From contig NZ_CADIKC010000001.1 of the NCBI RefSeq assembly GCF_902859805.1, forward strand, positions 496,001-560,000: DNA of 64,000 nt, given 5' to 3'. The notes under the pieces were generated by a model that was not told where the DNA came from, searched no databases, and saw only the letters and a program-made list of their open reading frames with translations. The stretch is from Paraburkholderia sediminicola (GTDB lineage: Bacteria; Pseudomonadota; Gammaproteobacteria; Burkholderiales; Burkholderiaceae). The position numbers and the translations under genes were made by a program. This document shows positions 26,312 to 35,106 of the stretch, piece after piece (positions within the stretch are counted from its first letter, which is position 1; each line of letters opens with the position of its first letter).

Positions 26312-29300
26312 TTACCAGTAGCGCAGGTCCAACGTAAACGGAAACTCCAGGCTGCGCTGCGGTTCACCGACCGTGAGCGGCCCCGGCGTATGACCGGATG
26401 CGAAGAAGCGTGCGCGCCGCCGGCTTTCGGCCTCGTAGGCGTTGACCGGGAAGGTCTGATAGTTGCGCCCGCCCGGATGGGCGACATGATACTGGCATCC
26501 GCCGACCGAGCGGCCAGTCCATGTATCGACCAGGTCGAAGGTGAGCGGCGCATCCACGCCGATGGTCGGATGCAGCGCCGACGGTTGCGACCAGGCGCGA
26601 AAGCGCACGCCGGCCACATATTCGCTGACGCGGCCCGTCGGTTGAAGCGGCACCGGCACCCCGTTGACCGTCACCACATGACGGTTGTCGTTCAAACCGA
26701 GCGCGCGTACCTCCAGCCTTTCCACCGACGAATCCACATAACGCACGGTGCCGCCGGGTGAGCCCTCCTCGCCCATCACGTGCCACGGTTCGAGCGCGTT
26801 GCGGATGGTCAGCGAGACGCCGTTCACCGTGGTCTCGCCAACCAGCGGAAAGCGGAATTCGAAGTGCGGCGCGAACCAGCTGCTCTCGAAGGCGAAGCCC
26901 GCCTGGTTGAGTTCGCCGAGTACGTCGTCGAAATCCATCTTCGCGAAGGTGCCGAGCAGGAAGCGGTCATGCAGTTCCGTGCCCCAGCGCGTGAGCCGCT
27001 GCGTGTACGGCGTGTGCCAGAAGCGCGCCACCAGCGCGCGCAGCAGCAACTGCTGCACGAGACTCATGCGCGCATGCGGCGGCATCTCGAAGCCGCGCAA
27101 TTCGAGCAGGCCGAGGCGGCCGGTCGGACCATCGGGCGAATAGAGTTTGTCGATGCAGAACTCGGCGCGGTGCGTATTGCCCGTCACGTCGATCAGGATA
27201 TTGCGCAACGAGCGGTCGATCATCCACGCCGGCAGGTTCGCGCTGTCGCGGCCGCCGAGCAGATCGATCTGCCGCTGCAACTCGCGGAACGCCACTTCCA
27301 ACTCGTACACCTGGTCGTTGCGTGCTTCGTCGACACGCGGCGCCTGGCTCGTCGGCCCGATAAAGAGCCCGGAAAACAGATACGACAGCGACGGATGGTT
27401 GTGCCAATACGCGATCAGGCTGGCCAGCAGATCAGGACGGCGCAGGAACGGACTATCAGCAGGCGTCGCGCCGCCGAGCACGAAGTGATTGCCCCCGCCG
27501 GTCCCCGTATGCCGGCCGTCGGTCATGAACTTCTCGCTGCTCAGATAGCTCTCGGCCGCGGACTGATACAGGTACTCCGTGTTGTCGACCAGTTGCTCCC
27601 AGCTCGAAGCCGGATGAATGTTCACCTCGATCACACCCGGGTCCGGCGTCACCTGCAGAACTTTCAGGCGCGCATCGCGCGGCGGCGGATAGCCTTCGAG
27701 CACCACCTGCATCTGCAATTCGGCGGCCGTCGCTTCGATCGCCGCGAGCAGGTCGAGATAGTCGTCGAGTTCGGTGAGCGGCGGCATGAACACGTGCAGC
27801 AGCGAGCGGCCGCTGCCGAACGCTTCGGTTTCCGCCTTCGGACCGGCGGCCCGTTTCGGGTCGCGCGCTTCGACGCAGATCGCCGTACGCAGCGTTTCTT
27901 TCGACGACTGCCCGCGCTCCGGCGGCTGCTGGTCGCCTGACTGAGGCGCAAAGGCCAGCACGCCGCTGCCCGCCATACCGCTCAAAAGATCTGCTGCTGA
28001 CGACGACAACGCTGCCGCACGCCGCGCATCGGCAGCGCTCAAGGTGCGGCGGGACTCAGCGTCGCCTTCGTATTGCATGCGTAATTGCGCAGCCGGGCGT
28101 AACGGCACCGGCGGCGCAAACGGATCGTGCGCGTGCTGATACGGATAGTCGGTCTTCGACACCCAGGGCAGCGAATCGAGCGGCAAGCGATAACCCATCG
28201 GCGAATCGCCGGGGATCAGGAACATGCGTTCGTCGCGGAAGAACCAGCGGCCGCTGACCCACTTCGGCGGCTCGTTCGGCACGTCGCGTTCGCGCGCGAG
28301 CGGCAGGACAAAACCGGTCGCGCCGCCCAGGCCCGCGTCGAACACGCGACGCAGACGCACACGCTCCAGCTCGTCATCGAGACGCGCATCGAGCGGATCG
28401 ACGTTGACCGGCAGACGGCGCTCGCGCCACAGGTAGTACCAGACGTCTTCGAAGCCGGGCTGGATGCAGTCTGTATCGAGCGATAGCTTGGTCGCCAGAT
28501 GAGCGAGGAAACGCTGGGCGTCGGCTGCCGTGTAGGTGCCCGGCTCTCGTTCGTCGGCGAAGAGCGTGGGGTCTTGCCAGCACGGCTCGCCGTCGGCGCG
28601 CCAGTAAAGCGACATCGCCCAGCGCGGCAACTGTTCGCCCGGATACCACTTGCCCTGGCCGATATGCAGAAAGCCGTTTGCGCCGTAGCGCGAGCGCAGC
28701 TTGTCCATCAGCGCGACCGCGTAGCCGCGTTTGGTGGGGCCGAGCGCGTCGGTGTTCCATTCGGCGGCGTCGCGATCGCGCACCGATACGAAGGTCGGCT
28801 CGCCGCCCATCGTCAGGCGCACGTCCATCTCGGTCAGGCGCTGGTCGACGTGCTCGCCCATTTTGACGACGTCGCTCCACACTTCTTCGGTGAAGGGCTT
28901 GGTGACGCGCGGCGTCTCCAGTACCCGTTCAATCGACATGGTGTGCTCGAACTCGACTTCGGATTCGTCGACCGCGCCGGAGATCGGCGCGGCGCTGCCG
29001 GGTTCGGGCGTGCAGGCGACCGGAATATGCCCCTCCCCGGCGAGCAGGCCGGAGGTCGGATCAAAGCCGATCCAGCCCGCGCCAGGCAGGTAGACCTCGC
29101 ACCATGCGTGCAGGTCGGTGAAGTCGACTTCGGTGCCGCTCGGGCCGTCGATGGATTTGACGTCGGGTGCGAGTTGCAGCAGGTAGCCGGAGACAAAGCG
29201 CGCCGCCAGCCCCAGTTGCCGGAGCGTCTCGACCAGCAGCCAGCCCGAATCGCGGCAGGAACCCGCGGCGCTGACCAACGTTTCCTCGGGCGTCTGCACG

Positions 29301-29794
29301 CCGGGCTCCATGCGGATCAGGTAGCGGATCTCGCGTTGCAGCCGCTGATTCAGTGCGACAAGGAAGTCGGCGGTGACCATCGGCTTGCGGTCGATGCTCG
29401 CGACGAACTCGGCGAAGCGCGGCGTCATCGGCCGCTTGACGAGGTACGGGGCGAGCTCCAGCGCGAGGCCGGGCGCATACTCGAACGGAAACCGTTCCGC
29501 CGACGGTTCGAGAAAGAAGTCGAACGGGTTATAGACCGCCATCTCGGCGACCAGATCCACGGTCACCTTGAATTCGCGCGTCTTCTCGGGGAACACGAGA
29601 CGCGCCTGATAGTTGGCAAACGCGTCCTGCTGCCAGTTGATGAAGTGTTCAGCCGGTTCGACCCGCATCGAATAAGACAGAATGGGGGTCCGGCAATGCG
29701 GCGCAGGCCTGAGACGCACGACCTGGGGCGACAGCGCAACCAGCCTGTCGTAGCGGTAATGTGTGACATGATTCAACGCGACGCGAATGGACAC
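26312..29794 (-). CDS. Transglutaminase-DUF2126 (putative amidoligase) fusion protein
   Basis: 1160 residues. The first roughly 290 form a transglutaminase-like domain with Cys180 (AAGSCRDSG), His229 (DLHAWCEVY) and Asp245 (GFDPTSG). From about 320 the DUF2126 putative amidoligase follows (VRLTMGGEPTFVSV, HIGQGKWYPGEQLPRW, TGGGNHFVLGGATPADSPFLRR) and runs to the C-terminus. The GTG start at 29794 (MSIRVALNHVTHY) is chosen because AGGAG sits 6 bases upstream; the longer frame lacks support. A roughly 70-residue low-complexity stretch near the middle (Ala/Ser/Gln-rich) separates blocks. It heads the operon with the ATP-grasp and smaller transglutaminase genes. Confidence 0.93.
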   Translation of the reverse strand: MSIRVALNHVTHYRYDRLVALSPQVVRLRPAPHCRTPILSYSMRVEPAEHFINWQQDAFANYQARLVFPEKTREFKVTVDLVAEMAVYNPFDFFLEPSAERFPFEYAPGLALELAPYLVKRPMTPRFAEFVASIDRKPMVTADFLVALNQRLQREIRYLIRMEPGVQTPEETLVSAAGSCRDSGWLLVETLRQLGLAARFVSGYLLQLAPDVKSIDGPSGTEVDFTDLHAWCEVYLPGAGWIGFDPTSGLLAGEGHIPVACTPEPGSAAPISGAVDESEVEFEHTMSIERVLETPRVTKPFTEEVWSDVVKMGEHVDQRLTEMDVRLTMGGEPTFVSVRDRDAAEWNTDALGPTKRGYAVALMDKLRSRYGANGFLHIGQGKWYPGEQLPRWAMSLYWRADGEPCWQDPTLFADEREPGTYTAADAQRFLAHLATKLSLDTDCIQPGFEDVWYYLWRERRLPVNVDPLDARLDDELERVRLRRVFDAGLGGATGFVLPLARERDVPNEPPKWVSGRWFFRDERMFLIPGDSPMGYRLPLDSLPWVSKTDYPYQHAHDPFAPPVPLRPAAQLRMQYEGDAESRRTLSAADARRAAALSSSAADLLSGMAGSGVLAFAPQSGDQQPPERGQSSKETLRTAICVEARDPKRAAGPKAETEAFGSGRSLLHVFMPPLTELDDYLDLLAAIEATAAELQMQVVLEGYPPPRDARLKVLQVTPDPGVIEVNIHPASSWEQLVDNTEYLYQSAAESYLSSEKFMTDGRHTGTGGGNHFVLGGATPADSPFLRRPDLLASLIAYWHNHPSLSYLFSGLFIGPTSQAPRVDEARNDQVYELEVAFRELQRQIDLLGGRDSANLPAWMIDRSLRNILIDVTGNTHRAEFCIDKLYSPDGPTGRLGLLELRGFEMPPHARMSLVQQLLLRALVARFWHTPYTQRLTRWGTELHDRFLLGTFAKMDFDDVLGELNQAGFAFESSWFAPHFEFRFPLVGETTVNGVSLTIRNALEPWHVMGEEGSPGGTVRYVDSSVERLEVRALGLNDNRHVVTVNGVPVPLQPTGRVSEYVAGVRFRAWSQPSALHPTIGVDAPLTFDLVDTWTGRSVGGCQYHVAHPGGRNYQTFPVNAYEAESRRRARFFASGHTPGPLTVGEPQRSLEFPFTLDLRYW

Positions 29795-30107
29795 ACCGGA
29801 CTCCTGGACAAGGGATGGCAGCCCGCCAAAAAGCAAGCTTCATGCCGTGGATCGAAAAACCGCGTGAACTGGCTGTACTGCCCGGATTACCGCCTGCTGC
29901 GAAGTTTGCCGCATCTGTCGACCGTCCGGTCGATCGATCAGTGCGCCCTTCCCTTACTTTTTCAGCCGCCGCGCACCAAAGCGGCGCAGCGGCGATGCAC
30001 GATCATGCACGTAATGTGCGTTAAACCAGTGACGTCTGGCAAATGCGGCATGAAGATTGCGCGTTGGCTTCGCCCCACGACTGCCACCCACCACCCAGGT
30101 CCGATCG
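29795..30107. promoter_or_regulatory. Divergent intergenic region of the ligase operon and the metallopeptidase gene
   Basis: This 313-base gap contains no credible gene. It contains a 14-bp dyad, CGACCG-TC-CGGTCG, at 29919-29932 and two TGCAC direct repeats near 29996-30010. Both genes could share regulation here; I could not place a convincing -35/-10. Confidence 0.4.
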
Positions 30108-31448
30108 ATGAAAACCTTCCACTGCAATCGCTGCTCGCACCTTGTGTTCTATGAAAACGTTCGTTGCGAACGGTGCGAGGCATTGCTCGGATATGTGCCC
30201 GAACTGGCCGAAATCAGCGCCTTCGAAGACGCCGGTGAAGGCCGCTGGCGCAGTCTGCATCCGCGTGGCGAGGGTGCATTGTTCCGGCAATGCCACAACT
30301 ACGCGGTCGAAAATGTCTGCAACTGGATGATCCCCGCCGACTCTCCCGACACGCTGTGCCGCGCCTGCCAGCTCACGCGCACGATTCCGAATCTGGGCGC
30401 GCCGGACAACCGGCTCTACTGGTACCGGCTGGAGATGGCGAAACGGCGCCTGCTGTACACGCTGGCCGCACTCGGCCTCGACGTGCCTTCGCGCAAGGAC
30501 GATCCGGAGTACGGCCTGGCATTCGAATTCCTCGAGGACGGCGGCGACGGTGAGCGCGTTATGACCGGCCACGACAACGGCCTGATCACGCTGAACATCG
30601 CCGAAGCCGAAGACGCCTACCGCGAAAAGGTGCGCAGTGCGATGGGCGAGCCATACCGCACGCTGCTCGGCCACTTCCGCCATGAGACGGGCCACTACTA
30701 CTTCAGCCAGCTGGTCGAGAACGATCCGCGCTGGCTCGAGCCCTATCGCAAGCTGTTCGGCGACGAGCGTGCCGACTACGGCGAAGCGCTGACGGCCTAC
30801 TACCGCGACGGCGCGCCAAAAGACTGGCAGGGCTCGTATATCAGCGCCTATGCCACGATGCATCCTTGGGAAGATTGGGCTGAGACGTGGGCGCACTACC
30901 TGCTGATCGTCGACGTGCTGGATACGTCGACCTCGTACGGCCTCGCCTTGCTGCCCGACGACCCGAGCGAGCCGACGCTGACCGACCGCACGCCCGTCGA
31001 AGACGCGAGCTTCGAGAATCTGATGAAACGCTGGTTTCCGCTCACGTATGCGTTGAACAGCCTGAACCGCAGTCTCGGCATGCCCGACGGGTATCCGTTC
31101 ACGCTGGCCTCGCCGGTGGTGGATAAGCTGCGGTTCGTGCATCGGGTGATTGCGGCAGCCGGCGATAAAACGCAACCGCGTGAAGCGGCGAAGCCGGCGG
31201 GAAACGCCGGGACGGGGCAAACGCCGTTAAAGACGGAGCAGGCTGGCGCGTTGCAAGCGGAAGCGGTACAACCGGTCGCACAACCGGCGCCACTGTCTGC
31301 GCCACAACCTGCTGCTCAACCTGTCATGTCGCAAGAACCCGTGCAGACGCCGGTCATGGAGACAGCCGCGCCGCCAGCACCGCCCTTGCAACCCGGACCC
31401 GCCGCCGCCAAACCAGCGCCTGCCAAGCGGGCCGCGCGCCGGCGTTAG
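30108..31448 (+). CDS. Putative zinc-binding metallopeptidase with N-terminal zinc ribbon
   Basis: 446 residues from the ATG at 30108. The N-terminus has a zinc ribbon (CNRC at 6-9, CERC at 20-23) and further cysteines at 71, 84 and 87. The metalloprotease motif HETGH is at 192-196, with DWAETWAHYL (about 257-266) as a likely third-ligand region. This matches the Peptidase_Mx family. The last roughly 80 residues are Ala/Pro/Gln-rich and probably disordered. It is divergent from the transglutaminase/ATP-grasp operon; homologues commonly neighbour such operons, suggesting removal or maturation of the ligated product (inference). Confidence 0.9.
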   Translation: MKTFHCNRCSHLVFYENVRCERCEALLGYVPELAEISAFEDAGEGRWRSLHPRGEGALFRQCHNYAVENVCNWMIPADSPDTLCRACQLTRTIPNLGAPDNRLYWYRLEMAKRRLLYTLAALGLDVPSRKDDPEYGLAFEFLEDGGDGERVMTGHDNGLITLNIAEAEDAYREKVRSAMGEPYRTLLGHFRHETGHYYFSQLVENDPRWLEPYRKLFGDERADYGEALTAYYRDGAPKDWQGSYISAYATMHPWEDWAETWAHYLLIVDVLDTSTSYGLALLPDDPSEPTLTDRTPVEDASFENLMKRWFPLTYALNSLNRSLGMPDGYPFTLASPVVDKLRFVHRVIAAAGDKTQPREAAKPAGNAGTGQTPLKTEQAGALQAEAVQPVAQPAPLSAPQPAAQPVMSQEPVQTPVMETAAPPAPPLQPGPAAAKPAPAKRAARRR

Positions 31449-31493
31449 TCCAGTCAGTCGCAACACCCACACATGGAACGGTTCGAGAACCCA

Positions 31494-31534
31494 TAAAAAA
31501 GCCCGCTGCCGAATCAACCGGCAGCGGGTTTTTT
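31494..31534. terminator. Bidirectional rho-independent terminator
   Basis: A perfect 10-bp stem, CCCGCTGCCG (31502-31511) and CGGCAGCGGG (31519-31528), with a 7-base loop is flanked by A6 on the left and T6 on the right. It serves both the metallopeptidase (+) and the DUF3443 gene (-), which converge here. Confidence 0.92.
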
Positions 31535-31562
31535 CCTATCGAAGCCAAACTGAGGCTAGCGC

Positions 31563-32837
31563 TTAATACGCGACATAAGGCCCCGTACCGCCAGGCGTCG
31601 TCTGCTGCTCGACGGCGGCGTACACGTTACGCCCGTAGAAGAACGGCAGGCCCCAGTCGAAAATCGACGACGTCACAAAGGCCGGTCCAGCCAGCAGCGG
31701 CAACGCTGAATCGCCGCTGTACGTCTGCGAGATCGTCGTGGCATTGCCGACACTGAAGTTCACCGAGCTCGTCGTGCCGTTCGCACCCTGGATCATTGCA
31801 CTCAACGATTGGGTCGACACCGGGCAGTAGTACGCGCTATTGGGGCTCGCGCATGTCGGCAACGCGCTGGTCTGGAAGAACAGGCCCGTCGAGCCGCTGT
31901 CCAGAATGCTGCTCGAATACGTCGTGCCGTTCTGCACCGTTGTAAAGGTGCCGTTCGACGCGCTCACGCCGATCACCTGCGCGCTGCCCAGCGCATTGTT
32001 GGTCTGCGTACCAATGCCGAACACCAGTTGCCCGCTGACCGATTGCGCGCCGCCCGACACCGTCGGCAGGCTCAGCATCGAGCCGTTGTTGTCAGTCGCG
32101 AAGTACGGAATCGGATTGGCGACCTGCAGCGCTTCAGCAAGCGGAATCGACGAGCAGGTCGTGCCGCTGCAGCCGTAATACGTGCCGGCCACTGCCTGTT
32201 GCACGCAGTTCGCGCCGCAGTCGTGCTTGAACACGCCGATGCCCAGAATGCCGTTGGCCTGCAACGTACCTGGCGTATTGCGCGACGCGCCGACGCTCGC
32301 GCAATCCGACGGCACCGAAGCGTAGTTCGGGTCGATCACCTGGATCGGCAGCGAGGCCGCTTTTTCACCGGCGATCTGCAGGTCGGCGAGTTTCACCGAA
32401 CCCCATGTGTAGCCGTCGAAGAACTGCATGCATTCGGCAACCAGATGGCCCGCGGCGTCCTTCTGTTGCGGCAGCGCCATCGAGGCGGGCAATTGCGAGG
32501 CGAACACGCGCACGCCCCACGAACCGGTATCCACCAGGATGTGATCGATGGTTTGACACTGGCTGGTGCCGGGCGCGCAAATCGTGATGCTGACGAACGG
32601 CATGTTCGGCACATTGCTCACGCCGGCGTCGACCGTTACACGCACCGCGTTGGCGGCCACCACTTGCGGTGAAGGCGAGGTATTGGTGACGGTGGGACCG
32701 GCCGAAAGGCTCGTGGTGCCGGAACTCGACGAGGAGCCGGAACCGCCGGAGCCACCGCCTCCGCCGCCACAGGCGCTGACGAGCAACGCGAGCAGCGCCG
32801 CGCACAACAAGGTAACAAACGAAGACGTATGGCGCAT
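31563..32837 (-). CDS. DUF3443 family lipoprotein with aspartic-protease-like motifs
   Basis: 424 residues from the ATG at 32835-32837. The signal peptide ends in a lipobox LLVSAC (Cys23), followed by a Gly/Ser-rich linker (24-45). The mature domain has two Asp-(Thr/Ser)-Gly motifs, ILVDTGSWG (103-105) and ILDSGSTG (313-315), about 210 residues apart, as in bilobal pepsin-like enzymes. Several cysteines could form disulfides. The family is common in Burkholderia and I know of no established function; protease activity is inference. It lies 11 bp downstream of the DUF2844 gene, an association seen repeatedly. Confidence 0.88.
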   Translation of the reverse strand: MRHTSSFVTLLCAALLALLVSACGGGGGGSGGSGSSSSSGTTSLSAGPTVTNTSPSPQVVAANAVRVTVDAGVSNVPNMPFVSITICAPGTSQCQTIDHILVDTGSWGVRVFASQLPASMALPQQKDAAGHLVAECMQFFDGYTWGSVKLADLQIAGEKAASLPIQVIDPNYASVPSDCASVGASRNTPGTLQANGILGIGVFKHDCGANCVQQAVAGTYYGCSGTTCSSIPLAEALQVANPIPYFATDNNGSMLSLPTVSGGAQSVSGQLVFGIGTQTNNALGSAQVIGVSASNGTFTTVQNGTTYSSSILDSGSTGLFFQTSALPTCASPNSAYYCPVSTQSLSAMIQGANGTTSSVNFSVGNATTISQTYSGDSALPLLAGPAFVTSSIFDWGLPFFYGRNVYAAVEQQTTPGGTGPYVAY

Positions 32838-32848
32838 GATTCGCTCCG

Positions 32849-33298
32849 TTATTGAATGACGCCGACATCGACGCCCGCAGGCACCGCTTGCGGCAGATAG
32901 GCGTAGCCGGCAAATGCGCGCAGGTGCCCGCCGGAGAACACAACCAGATCGCTGCCGGACACCGCGAGCGGCGTGCCACGCCGGGTTGCGGTAGCGGCGA
33001 CGTACTGGTCGAACGACGTGCCCAGAATGGTTTTCAGATCCGGCAGCGTCGGGCCCTGCCACGCGACACCGAAGACGGTGCCGTTGGGCGCGACGTACTC
33101 GCGCACCAACGTGCCGGACGGCATCGTCATCAGGTGCACCGAATACGCGCTTTGAGTCGTGACCGTCTGAGCCACTGCGTGAAGGCTCGTCTGATCGCTG
33201 TCGACAGAACTGGCGTTCTGGCCGAGCGTGGCGTGCGCGGCAAACGACAGCGCGCAGCCCGCCCCGAGCATTGCGCGAGCAATGCTTGTAGAAAGCAT
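32849..33298 (-). CDS. DUF2844 family exported protein
   Basis: 149 residues from the ATG at 33298; a TTG three codons earlier (33307) has a better-placed AAGGA and may be the true start. The signal peptide ends near AAHA. The domain contains YSVHLMTMPSGTLVREYVAPNGTVFGVAWQGPTLPDL, the conserved part of DUF2844 (quoted in two overlapping pieces: SGTLVREYV and VFGVAWQGP are the key blocks). It is probably periplasmic and co-transcribed with the DUF3443 lipoprotein. I know no assigned function. Confidence 0.85.
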   Translation of the reverse strand: MLSTSIARAMLGAGCALSFAAHATLGQNASSVDSDQTSLHAVAQTVTTQSAYSVHLMTMPSGTLVREYVAPNGTVFGVAWQGPTLPDLKTILGTSFDQYVAATATRRGTPLAVSGSDLVVFSGGHLRAFAGYAYLPQAVPAGVDVGVIQ

Positions 33299-33307
33299 CG
33301 GTTTCAA

Positions 33308-33793
33308 GAGATTTCCTTCGAGGTGAAACGCTCGTGGCCGGCGGATGAGCCGATCACGAACGGAGAATCCAGGGGCGCACTCCTGACCGGCGGTGCCGGT
33401 TCTGCATTCACACCGGTTGGGTTGCGTGAATGCGTCTACGGAGTGGCTGCGCGAAACTTTAGTGGCCGCGCAAGGGCATGGCAATCGTTTGCGGGACGAT
33501 TTAAACCTTCTGCTTGCTCGCCGCCGTTTGAACCTGTTTGATATTTGAGGACAGGATCACCAAGGGGCGTCGCTTGAGCGCAGATTTTGCCGACACGTCC
33601 TGTTTAAAGCGAACACACGCATTAAATAACGGGGCCACAGTAGAAAAATATTAATGCGTGTCGCATGTCACGACCAATGTAAGCGCTCGCTGAATAATTC
33701 GGGTCTACGGGCCTATTTCATCTGATCATTGCGGCGCGTGCGGACTGCTTTTGTGTGAAGAGAAAATCGCGTGCGTTTGCGGTTCGAAGCGGC
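33308..33793. other. Long intergenic region with a dyad (11-bp perfect arms)
   Basis: About 490 bases without a convincing gene between the DUF2844 start and the phasin terminator. The notable element is an inverted repeat whose arms ACACGCATTAA (33615-33625) and TTAATGCGTGT (33651-33661) pair perfectly, with nearly complementary extensions inward and a roughly 25-base loop. It is AT-richer than the surroundings and about 310 bp upstream of the DUF2844 start. No T run follows, so I do not call it a terminator. Confidence 0.55.
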
Positions 33794-33835
33794 AAAAAAA
33801 ATGCCGCGGATAACCAGGTGGTCATCCGCGGCATT
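33794..33835 (-). terminator. Rho-independent terminator of the phasin gene
   Basis: On the minus strand a 12-bp stem (AATGCCGCGGAT, 33800-33811, pairing with ATCCGCGGCATT, 33824-33835) with a 12-base loop is followed by a T7 run. It lies about 45 bp after the phasin stop. Confidence 0.9.
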
Positions 33836-33881
33836 GGGTACTTCTTTGCTAATTCGTTGCGGCTTCAGTAAGCCGCGTCCG

Positions 33882-34307
33882 TTACTTTTTCTGCTGTTGC
33901 AAGAGCGATTTAAGCTCCTGCACATTTTCTTCTACGCGTTTTGCAATCACTGCATACGACTCAGCCTGCGTCTGATACGCGGCTTGCGCCAACTGCTGCA
34001 TGTCGGCAAGCGACTTATGCAGGCTTTGCTGGATCAGTTCGGCGGCTTTCGCCGGAGGCGCGGCGCCACCGGCCGACAATTGCCCGGTGAGCGACTGCAA
34101 TTCGCCCAACGTGGTACGCAGCATTTCGGTCTGTTTCTGTGCAAGCGACTGCATACCCTGGAATGCCGTCTGATTCGCCTGAACCAGTGCTTCCATGTCC
34201 TTGCGTCGCGCTTCCATGATGGCGGGTACATCGAAGCCGGGAAGCTTGAACTGCTCCAGCATTTTAGTGAAATCGCCAAACGGATTGGTGGCGTCAGGTT
34301 GGCTCAT
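33882..34307 (-). CDS. Phasin family protein (TIGR01985-like)
   Basis: 141 residues, strongly helical, without signal peptide or cysteine. The N-terminus DATNPFGDFTKMLEQFKLPGFDVPAI and the QANQTAFQGMQSLAQKQTEML block are typical of the short Burkholderia phasins that coat polyhydroxyalkanoate granules. A strong AAGGAGG Shine-Dalgarno lies 9 bases before the ATG, in keeping with an abundant protein. It is a single-gene unit with its own terminator. The other possibility is a general PhaP/PhaF-like helical stress protein. Confidence 0.85.
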   Translation of the reverse strand: MSQPDATNPFGDFTKMLEQFKLPGFDVPAIMEARRKDMEALVQANQTAFQGMQSLAQKQTEMLRTTLGELQSLTGQLSAGGAAPPAKAAELIQQSLHKSLADMQQLAQAAYQTQAESYAVIAKRVEENVQELKSLLQQQKK

Positions 34308-34659
34308 GCGAAATCCTCCTTAACGGTTAAATACTCGCCCGCAGTGCCTCGCCGCGATGGGTTTTTCCGGCGTAGGCAACAGTGGCGTCGCGTGCGCCGC
34401 GTCTCCCAGATAGGCGTGCTGCTTCTGGGGTCGGACGGCACATTGCGTCAATCATGCGCCATCCGGCCACATTGCGCCAGCGGGCACACCCTGGCGCGGG
34501 CATCTCTTCGCCGGAACGTTTGACGACGTCGGCCACGAAGGATGCAAGGCCCTGTAAGTTACAAGATAGCTTCAGTAACCCGACAAAACGCCATGTCGAC
34601 TATCGTGTCCCATGTACCGGCGCACGTTGCCCCGGTGCTGTGTCAATGGGAGCGACATC
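34308..34659. promoter_or_regulatory. Intergenic region between the phasin and a small exported protein gene
   Basis: 352 bases with no credible gene. An 11-base palindrome TTAAC-G-GTTAA (34320-34330) directly precedes the phasin Shine-Dalgarno. I saw nothing else distinct; promoters for both divergent genes must lie here. Confidence 0.4.
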
Positions 34660-35106
34660 ATGAAAAAAGGATTGCTGAGCGCGGCACTGGCCGCCGTTTT
34701 GACCGTGGCCGCCACCGGCGCGCTGGCACAGGAAGCGGCCGCACCGCCGCCCGCTTCGGCTCCCGCGCACGGCGAGCCGCATCACGGCGACGGGCCATCT
34801 TTCCCGCATGGGCCGATGGGACCGGGTTTCGCGGTGGTCAACGATCTGGAACAGTTGCGCCGCCTGTATGCAATGAGCGGGCGTGAAGGCGAGATCGTCG
34901 CCGTATATCACGAGGTGTTGAGCAAGACGCAAGATCCGATGCTGCGTCACTACGTGTACGACTCGCTGGCCCGTGAGCAGTTGAAACCGGCCAATCCTGA
35001 CCAGGCGATTGCAACGCTGCGCACCAGTCTGTCGGAAGATCTCGTGGCGACGAACAGGCAGCCGCATGCTGTGCCGGCCGAGGCGCAACCGTCTGCTGCG
35101 CAATAA
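34660..35106 (+). CDS. Small exported protein of unknown function
   Basis: 148 residues from the ATG at 34660, with a signal peptide (KKGLLSAALAAVLTVAATGALAQ) followed by a Pro/His/Gly-rich segment and a helical region (LEQLRRLYAMSGREGEIVAVYHEVLSKTQD in sequence, shown here only by its first and last parts: LEQLRRLY and VYHEVLSKTQD). The C-terminus is Ala/Gln-rich. I do not recognise a family with confidence; it is probably periplasmic. His residues (HGEPHHGDG) could bind metal (speculative). Confidence 0.78.
   Translation: MKKGLLSAALAAVLTVAATGALAQEAAAPPPASAPAHGEPHHGDGPSFPHGPMGPGFAVVNDLEQLRRLYAMSGREGEIVAVYHEVLSKTQDPMLRHYVYDSLAREQLKPANPDQAIATLRTSLSEDLVATNRQPHAVPAEAQPSAAQ

Noticed and set aside
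28499-30154. 551-codon plus-strand ORF
   Set aside because: Antisense to the N-terminal part of the transglutaminase-DUF2126 gene, running on into the divergent gap and the metallopeptidase start.
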